NCBI RefSeq assembly: GCF_025840185.1
Contig: NZ_JAMPJU010000010.1
Coordinates: 62,001 to 126,000, forward strand
Source: Brenneria izbisi
GTDB taxonomy: Bacteria; Pseudomonadota; Gammaproteobacteria; Enterobacterales; Enterobacteriaceae
Length of the DNA stretch: 64,000 nt
Direction: 5' to 3'
Shown one piece after another: positions 58,360 through 64,000 of this stretch. The translations under genes and the position numbers were made by a program. Each line of letters opens with the position of its first letter. Position 1 is the stretch's first letter. Below the pieces are notes generated by a model. The model ran no database searches. It was given only the letters and a program-made list of their open reading frames with translations, and had not been told where the DNA came from.

Positions 58360-58869
58360 ATTGTTTTCCTGTTGCTAAGGTACAGAGTGGTAGGTTTCTC
58401 TAGGTCGTCGGCAACGGCGGCCTCTGTTTTAAACATATTTATAATGTGAATTTATCGTTAATGTTCGAAAGCGAGAAATATCGAAATCAAAATGTGTGTT
58501 GTGTGTCAAAAAATGTGCGCATTCGCTTAACTTTTTGTGATTTGGCGGTTGGTAACGCTGTCTTATGTTAAATAATAGATATAATAATTAACATTCTTCA
58601 GTCGTCGGCTGACAATGGGGCCGTTTTTTCAGTTTGTGCTGATAGTGGCGATAAAGAAAAGCGGGCAGACTCGGCGTCGTATAGGAAGTCTGCTAGACAG
58701 GGATTCATTGGCTACATACAATTCAGCTATGGTCAGTCTCGCCATCAGGTTATGTCCAGAGGCGTATTAAACGACGTCATATGAAGATGTGTTGTCGTGT
58801 TGTGATCCGTGGATGTTATGGCCGCAACGTTAACCGATTTATGCCTTGTGATGAAAAGGGGTTTGAAGA
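58360..58869. other. Divergent regulatory region glpFK / zapB
   Basis: A 510-bp spacer. The half near glpF holds the GlpR operator and a weak CRP-like site (ATGTGTG...GTCAAA near 58491-58510). The half near zapB shows no recognised gene or operator. Confidence 0.5.
58459..58497. promoter_or_regulatory. GlpR-type operators upstream of glpFK
   Basis: AATGTTCGAAAGCGAGAAAT at 58460 matches the GlpR consensus (WATKYTCGWTAWMGAWMATW) at about 16 of 20 positions. An adjoining, weaker copy (AAATATCGAAATCAAAATGT) starts at 58476. GlpR represses glpFK in E. coli from tandem operators at this place. Confidence 0.6.
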
Positions 58870-59109
58870 ATGTCATTTGAAGTATTTGAAAAGCTGGAAG
58901 CAAAAGTTCAGCAAGCGATTGATACCATTACGCTGTTGCAAATGGAAATCGAAGAGTTGAAAGAGCAAAACAGCGCGTTGGCCCAGGATGTTCAGGCCGC
59001 GGCCGGTTCCCGTGAAGCGCTGGTGCGCGAGAACGAGCAACTGAAAGAAGAGCAGCAAGTCTGGCAAGATCGTTTACGTGCGTTGCTCGGTAAGATGGAA
59101 GAAGTTTAA
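58870..59109 (+). CDS. zapB: Cell division protein ZapB
   Basis: A 79-residue protein that is almost entirely coiled coil ([36 protein letters not shown]). ZapB joins ZapA to MatP and stabilises the Z-ring at midcell. Length and sequence match the E. coli family closely. It is divergent from glpF, convergent with rraA; a GC hairpin (ATCCCCGC/GCGGGGAT) follows without a T tract. Confidence 0.96.
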   Translation: MSFEVFEKLEAKVQQAIDTITLLQMEIEELKEQNSALAQDVQAAAGSREALVRENEQLKEEQQVWQDRLRALLGKMEEV

Positions 59110-59181
59110 GCGTTTAGCGCTATAAAGCGTCAATCCCCGCGTCAGGCGGGGATCTGCAAGATGTGATTGAGGCCGCGAGGA

Positions 59182-59787
<606 letters not shown>

Positions 59788-59861
59788 TTATCTCATCGGG
59801 TCGCCGTACCCGGTCAGCAGCAGGCGCGGGGCGGTATTTTTCGCTGCCTTCCCGCGTCTTG

Positions 59862-60779
59862 TTAACTAAGCATCACCCCGACAGCAAACAAAATATTGGT
59901 CAGCAGCGCACCCTTAACGGTTTTTTCCAGCATAGGGCGCATGCTGAACGCGCTGGTTTCACGCAGCACATAGATGGCTTGCTTGAGCAGCAGCGGCAGC
60001 GTAAGGAGAAAGAGCCAGCCTGCCAGACTATGCAGGTAAAGCATGGCGAACAAGCCGAGACAAAATGGGGCCAGCATCAACAGCAGCGTGTGGTAACAGC
60101 GGGCCTTCTGCGCGCCAAGACGAACGGCCAGCGTGTTCTTGCCGCTGAGACGATCGTTGTCGATATCGCGCAGGTTGTTGATGTTCAATACGGCGGTGGC
60201 AAGCAGCCCGCAGGCGGTGGCTGGCAACATGACGATGCTGTCGAAATGGCCGGTTTGTAGGTAATAGGAACCAGCGACGCTGAGCCAACCGAAAAATATC
60301 AGTACCGAGATATCACCCAGCCCGATGTAGCCGTAAGGACGATTCCCCACGGTATAGGTGATGGCGGCGAGAATAGCCAGCAGCCCCAGCACCAGAAATC
60401 CGATGATATCGCTAGGTTTTTCACAGGCGAGGATCACCAGCGATACACCTGAAATGATGGTAAACACAATGGTGGCAATCAGTGCATTTCTCAACTGAGA
60501 CAGGCTAATCGCGCCAGTTTGAATACCCCGTAATGGCCCGATGCGGTCTTCGGTGTCGCTGCCTTTGACCGCATCCCCATAGTCATTTGCCAGATTGGAA
60601 AGAATCTGTAGCAAGCCCGCAGTGAGCAACGCCAGTAATGCGACACCCGGTTTAAAACTGCTATGCCAGCTTGCAATCGCCGAGCCGGTAACGATAGAAG
60701 CGAAAGCTAATGGCAATGTTTTTGGACGCAGGCTGTCCAGCCAGGCTTTGGTTTTGCTGCTATGGGTTAGTAAGGTCAT
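59862..60779 (-). CDS. menA: 1,4-dihydroxy-2-naphthoate polyprenyltransferase MenA
   Basis: A 305-residue UbiA-superfamily enzyme with eight or nine membrane segments that attaches the polyprenyl chain in menaquinone synthesis. The two Asp-rich metal sites are NLANDYGDAVKGSDTED and NNLRDIDNDRLSGKNTLAVR. Menaquinone would support anaerobic respiration such as fumarate reduction. The ATG at 60779 fits the E. coli-type start; a TTG 12 bp upstream is less likely. Confidence 0.96.
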   Translation of the reverse strand: MTLLTHSSKTKAWLDSLRPKTLPLAFASIVTGSAIASWHSSFKPGVALLALLTAGLLQILSNLANDYGDAVKGSDTEDRIGPLRGIQTGAISLSQLRNALIATIVFTIISGVSLVILACEKPSDIIGFLVLGLLAILAAITYTVGNRPYGYIGLGDISVLIFFGWLSVAGSYYLQTGHFDSIVMLPATACGLLATAVLNINNLRDIDNDRLSGKNTLAVRLGAQKARCYHTLLLMLAPFCLGLFAMLYLHSLAGWLFLLTLPLLLKQAIYVLRETSAFSMRPMLEKTVKGALLTNILFAVGVMLS

Positions 60780-60841
60780 AGTGTGCTTCAATTTTTATTG
60801 TCTATGAATAAATAATTTTTTAACGACAGAGCCACAAACAC

Positions 60842-60867
60842 AAACGGGAGGCCGAAGCCTCCCGTTT
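60842..60867 (-). terminator. Terminator of hslVU
   Basis: A perfect 11-bp stem (AAACGGGAGGC / GCCTCCCGTTT) with a 4-nt loop, 30 bp after the hslU stop. A short T-rich stretch follows on the minus strand (GTGTTTGTG). Confidence 0.7.
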
Positions 60868-60898
60868 ATATCGTTAACAGGACGATCCGTGAAACGGA

Positions 60899-62230
60899 TT
60901 ATAAGATAAATCGGCTCAGATCTTCATCTGCTACTAATTCATCCAGGTGACCGCTTACGTAATCTGCGTCAATGGTAACATTTTGACCACTCATTTCGCT
61001 GGCATCGTAAGAAATATCTTCAATCAGACGTTCCAATACGGTATGCAAACGACGTGCGCCGATGTTTTCGGTACGTTCGTTAACCTGCCAGGCGGCTTCT
61101 GCAATACGACGAATGCCCTCTGCGGAAAACTCAATGTTGACGCCTTCCGTTGCCATCAGCGCTTTATATTGCTCGGTCAACGAGGCGCTCGGTTCGGTCA
61201 AGATACGCTCAAAATCTTCTGTCGTCAGTGCCTGCAATTCGACACGAATCGGCAGACGTCCCTGCAATTCCGGGATCAGATCGGACGGACTGGCCACCTG
61301 GAAAGCGCCTGATGCGATAAACAGAATATGGTCGGTTTTGACCATACCGTGCTTGGTTGACACGGTACAACCTTCAACCAGCGGCAACAGATCGCGCTGA
61401 ACGCCTTCGCGGGAAACATCCGGGCCGGAACTTTCGCCGCGTTTACAGATTTTATCGATCTCATCAATAAACACGATGCCGTGTTGCTCGACCGCTTCGA
61501 TAGCCTGCTGTTTCAATTCTTCAGGGTTCACCAGCTTGGCGGCTTCTTCTTCCACCAACAACTTGAAGGCTTCCTTGATTTTCACTTTACGGGCTTTTTG
61601 CTTCTGACCCGCCAGATTCTGAAACATGGATTGCAATTGGTTGGTCATCTCTTCCATGCCCGGCGGGGCCATGATTTCAACGCCAACCGGGGCGGCGGCC
61701 AGATCGATTTCAATTTCTTTATCATCTAACTGGCCTTCACGTAATTTCTTACGGAACGCCTGACGCGCCGCGGAAGGTTCATTCGTTTCTTCCGGCTGCC
61801 CCCAGTTGTTTTTGGCCGGTGGGATCAGCACATCCAGAATACGCTCCTCCGCCAGTTCCTCAGCACGGTAACGGTTTTTTTCAATGGCTTGCTGACGCAC
61901 CATTTTTAGCGCCGAATCAGTCAGATCGCGGATAATCGAATCGACTTCTTTACCCACATAACCAACCTCGGTGAATTTGGTGGCTTCAACCTTGATGAAC
62001 GGCGCATTAGCCAGTTTAGCCAGACGACGGGCAATTTCGGTTTTACCGACACCCGTCGGGCCGATCATCAGAATGTTTTTCGGGGTAACTTCATGGCGCA
62101 GCGTTTCTTCCAGTTGCATCCGACGCCAGCGGTTACGTAGCGCAATCGCCACGGCGCGTTTGGCATTATGCTGGCCGACAATATAACTATCGAGTTCGCT
62201 GACGATTTCGCGCGGGGTCATTTCAGACAT
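60899..62230 (-). CDS. hslU: HslU, ATPase subunit of the HslVU protease
   Basis: A 443-residue AAA+ unfoldase that feeds proteins to HslV. Walker A is GPTGVGKT (57-64). The inserted I domain follows (about 110-245, including [18 protein letters not shown]). Walker B is GIVFIDEID, the sensor region [12 protein letters not shown], and the C-terminus DLSRFIL docks into HslV. It starts 9 bp after hslV, under the same heat-shock promoter. Confidence 0.98.
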   Translation of the reverse strand: MSEMTPREIVSELDSYIVGQHNAKRAVAIALRNRWRRMQLEETLRHEVTPKNILMIGPTGVGKTEIARRLAKLANAPFIKVEATKFTEVGYVGKEVDSIIRDLTDSALKMVRQQAIEKNRYRAEELAEERILDVLIPPAKNNWGQPEETNEPSAARQAFRKKLREGQLDDKEIEIDLAAAPVGVEIMAPPGMEEMTNQLQSMFQNLAGQKQKARKVKIKEAFKLLVEEEAAKLVNPEELKQQAIEAVEQHGIVFIDEIDKICKRGESSGPDVSREGVQRDLLPLVEGCTVSTKHGMVKTDHILFIASGAFQVASPSDLIPELQGRLPIRVELQALTTEDFERILTEPSASLTEQYKALMATEGVNIEFSAEGIRRIAEAAWQVNERTENIGARRLHTVLERLIEDISYDASEMSGQNVTIDADYVSGHLDELVADEDLSRFIL

Positions 62231-62239
62231 AGTTGATCC

Positions 62240-62770
62240 TTACACCTTTGAGGCTAATTCTTCAATCGTGTGGAATTGGTTGGTATAGATGCAGATATCA
62301 CCCGCAATACCTAACGACTTTTCGACAATATCCCGTGCGCTCAATTCAGTATTTTCGAGTAAGGCGCGAGCGGCTGCCTGGGCATACGGACCACCGGAGC
62401 CAATAGCAATCAGGTCGTTTTCCGGCTGCACGACATCGCCATTACCCGTAATAATCAGCGAGGCATTTTCATCAGCAACGGCGAGTAAGGCTTCAAGCCG
62501 ACGCAACATGCGATCGGTACGCCAGTCCTTCGCCATTTCCACCGCCGCTTTCACCAGGTGTCCCTGATGCATTTCCAGTTTGCGCTCAAAAAGCTCGAAC
62601 AAGGTGAACGCATCTGCTGTGCCGCCGGCAAAGCCTGCAATAACGCGATCATTGTAGAGGCGGCGTACTTTACGCACATTGCCTTTCATGACGGTGTTGC
62701 CCAGCGTGGCCTGCCCATCACCGCCAATGACCACCTGACCGTTGCGGCGTACACTTACAATAGTTGTCAC
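62240..62770 (-). CDS. hslV: HslV, peptidase subunit of the HslVU protease
   Basis: A 176-residue proteasome-like peptidase. The start is the GTG at 62770, as in E. coli; Met removal exposes the catalytic Thr ([20 protein letters not shown]). Core stretches are [20 protein letters not shown] and [22 protein letters not shown] precedes the GTG. Twelve copies form a double ring capped by HslU. It is led by a sigma-32 promoter. Confidence 0.97.
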   Translation of the reverse strand: MTTIVSVRRNGQVVIGGDGQATLGNTVMKGNVRKVRRLYNDRVIAGFAGGTADAFTLFELFERKLEMHQGHLVKAAVEMAKDWRTDRMLRRLEALLAVADENASLIITGNGDVVQPENDLIAIGSGGPYAQAAARALLENTELSARDIVEKSLGIAGDICIYTNQFHTIEELASKV

Positions 62771-62839
62771 GAGTAAATCCCCGTTACTGAAGAAAAAGAT
62801 CCCCCGCCACGGCACGGCGACGGGGCATATTGAATTTAT

Positions 62840-62867
62840 AGATGGGGGAAGGCGTGGGGTTTTTCAA
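62840..62867 (-). promoter_or_regulatory. Sigma-32 heat-shock promoter of hslVU
   Basis: On the minus strand TTGAAA, 14 bp, then CCCCATCT matches the RpoH consensus (CTTGAAA-N11-16-CCCCATNT) exactly in the cores. It overlaps the last codons of ftsN and lies 70 bp before the hslV start. The cognate sigma gene, rpoH, is also in this window. Confidence 0.82.
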
Positions 62868-63691
62868 CCCCCGCTGGCGAGCGGGATACAGTTTGACGCG
62901 CCCGCGCCTTTGAGTCGTTGCAGCATGCTGTCCGCCGCGGCGCGGTTATTGTACGGTCCCAGCATGATGCGGTTCCAGCCGCCGTTAGAGGTGATGCGGC
63001 TTTCGATACCGGCAAAAGCCAGTTGCGCTCTCACTGATTCGGCGGGTTCCATGGTTTTGAATGAACCGCATTGAACGACCCAACGCTGTGCTTTCTCTTG
63101 TTCCTGCTTTGGCGTTGGAGACGGTTTAATCGGCGCCTGCTGCGCCGTTTCCTGTTTTGGCGCGGCTGGCGTCGCGGTAACGGCAGGCGGGGACGTGGTG
63201 GTCGCTGGCGCTTGCTGCGTCGGTGGTTTGATCGTCACTTGTGTGCGCGGGACTTGAGTCTGGTCGTTATACGGCACTTCCGAAAGCTGTGTCGGCTGAC
63301 GGCGCATATCCGACTGCATTTGTTCCAGCAACTGGCGCTGTTCGTCCGTCAACTGCACCGGTGACTGAATTTCTCCGCCGGCAGAGGGCTCGGTAGGCGA
63401 CGTCACGCCCAACTGACGGTTCTCCAGTTCCTTGATATAACGCCAGCGTTCTTCTGGCTTGGGCGGTAATCCGCTGCCTTTGCCCGCAGCATTTTGATGT
63501 GGCAGAACCGGCGACTCATCTGGTTTATTGTGAGCGATGAAATACAGCCCGCCGGCAAAGGTGACCAAAACAGCGGCCGCCAGCGCCACCATGATTTTGG
63601 ACGTTCCTGAAGCGTTGCTTTTTCTTCGGCTGGTTGTCTTTTTGCGGCGCGTACCTGAACGGCCCCGGCTGACATAGTCTCTTTGTGCCAC
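62864..63691 (-). CDS. ftsN: Cell division protein FtsN
   Basis: A 275-residue bitopic protein (E. coli 319) that triggers septal peptidoglycan synthesis. It has a basic cytoplasmic tail (residues 1-30, MAQRDYVSRGRSGTRRKK), a membrane segment (33-53) and the essential periplasmic helices around ERWRYIKELENRQLGV. These are followed by a Gln/Pro/Thr-rich linker (140-200) and a C-terminal SPOR domain (WVVQCGSFKTMEPAESVRAQ to the end) that binds denuded glycan. The shorter linker explains the length difference. Confidence 0.96.
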   Translation of the reverse strand: MAQRDYVSRGRSGTRRKKTTSRRKSNASGTSKIMVALAAAVLVTFAGGLYFIAHNKPDESPVLPHQNAAGKGSGLPPKPEERWRYIKELENRQLGVTSPTEPSAGGEIQSPVQLTDEQRQLLEQMQSDMRRQPTQLSEVPYNDQTQVPRTQVTIKPPTQQAPATTTSPPAVTATPAAPKQETAQQAPIKPSPTPKQEQEKAQRWVVQCGSFKTMEPAESVRAQLAFAGIESRITSNGGWNRIMLGPYNNRAAADSMLQRLKGAGASNCIPLASGG

Positions 63692-63772
63692 TGTCGTTTC
63701 GCTGTGAATTGAATAAGATGATTAAGGTGTCATGTTACTGAACCTTAAAATATTTGACCAGCACCTGAATTC

Positions 63773-64000
63773 TTAAAGCCTGTTGCGTGAATAATTCAGG
63801 GCCGCCGAGCTTTCCCGTATTACCAATGTACTGGCCAGAAGCCGTGAACCGCTGTGCACGGTATGACCGTGTAGCTGCTCCAATAGTAGCAGCATCGCCT
63901 CGCGTCCGATCTGATAACGTGGTTGCGCCACGGTGGTCAGCGGCGGCCAACAATATTTGGCCTGCTCGATGTCGTCAAAACCCACCACTGAAATATCGCG
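63773..64000 (-). CDS. cytR: LacI-family regulator CytR (3' end only)
   Basis: The last 75 codons of a LacI-family repressor; the gene continues beyond the right edge. The C-terminal stretches VVGFDDIEQAKYCWPPLTTV, QPRYQIGREAMLLLLEQL and SGSRLLASTLVIRES match CytR, the cytidine-responsive repressor of nucleoside uptake and catabolism that acts with CRP. Position before ftsN is the same as in E. coli. The DNA-binding domain is outside the window. Confidence 0.92.
   Translation of the reverse strand, partial: RDISVVGFDDIEQAKYCWPPLTTVAQPRYQIGREAMLLLLEQLHGHTVHSGSRLLASTLVIRESSAALNYSRNRL

Noticed and set aside
59115-59160. Terminator after zapB
   Set aside because: ATCCCCGC/GCGGGGAT forms a stem, but neither strand has a T tract next to it.

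Overview
The window is a chromosomal segment from a gamma-proteobacterium of the order Enterobacterales. Gene order largely follows two blocks of the Escherichia coli chromosome (yhhS-dcrB-yhhQ-tusA-zntA-yhhN-yhhL-rsmD-ftsYEX-rpoH-panM-liv-ugp, then cpxARP-fieF-pfkA-tpiA-yiiQ-yiiR-fpr-glpXKF-zapB-rraA-menA-hslUV-ftsN-cytR), with accessory genes in the gaps. KdgK behind a KdgR-type operator, an Hrp-type (HrpL) promoter, a YopT-type type III effector and an agmatine-degrading pair point to a plant-associated member of Pectobacteriaceae (Brenneria, Dickeya or Pectobacterium relatives). The genus cannot be fixed from the sequence alone. I see no tRNA, rRNA, CRISPR array, intact insertion sequence or prophage.

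Layout. 1-1.8 kb: type VI secretion genes vgrG (cut by the window edge) and hcp, behind a sigma-54 promoter and a repeat-rich upstream region. 1.8-9.4 kb: kdgK, a small tautomerase, yhjD, yhhS, a Tat-exported fumarate-reductase-like flavoprotein, dcrB, yhhQ and tusA. 9.4-18.7 kb: zntA, yhhN, a DUF1820 gene, yhhL, rsmD, the ftsYEX operon, rpoH with a sigma-E promoter, and panM. 19-25.3 kb: livKHMGF for branched-chain amino acid uptake, followed by an aminotransferase. 25.4-29.1 kb: two paralogous chemoreceptors. 29.6-34.8 kb: the Pho-box-controlled ugpBAECQ operon. 34.9-39.8 kb: an AEC transporter, a Gln-rich small secreted protein, trmL, and an uncharacterised DUF3142 plus large periplasmic protein pair. 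39.9-47.5 kb: the Cpx envelope-stress system with the 3'-UTR small RNA CpxQ, a decayed higA antitoxin, hupE, sotB, fieF and pfkA. 47.56-49.34 kb: a compact hrp-box / chaperone / YopT-type protease cassette. 49.5-64 kb: aguBA, tpiA, yiiQ, yiiR, fpr, the glycerol genes glpX, glpK and glpF, zapB, rraA, menA, the heat-shock protease hslVU, ftsN and the 3' end of cytR.

How the genes work together. Glycerol-3-phosphate and its diesters enter through UgpBAEC and UgpQ and glycerol through GlpF and GlpK; both feed TpiA, GlpX and PfkA. Envelope stress is read by CpxA/CpxR and CpxP/CpxQ, cytoplasmic heat stress by RpoH and HslVU. The most noteworthy element is the effector cassette between pfkA and tpiA: a CesT-like chaperone and a papain-like protease whose Cys138, His273 and Asp289 match the YopT catalytic triad with identical His-Asp spacing, under a near-consensus hrp box and bounded by two terminators.
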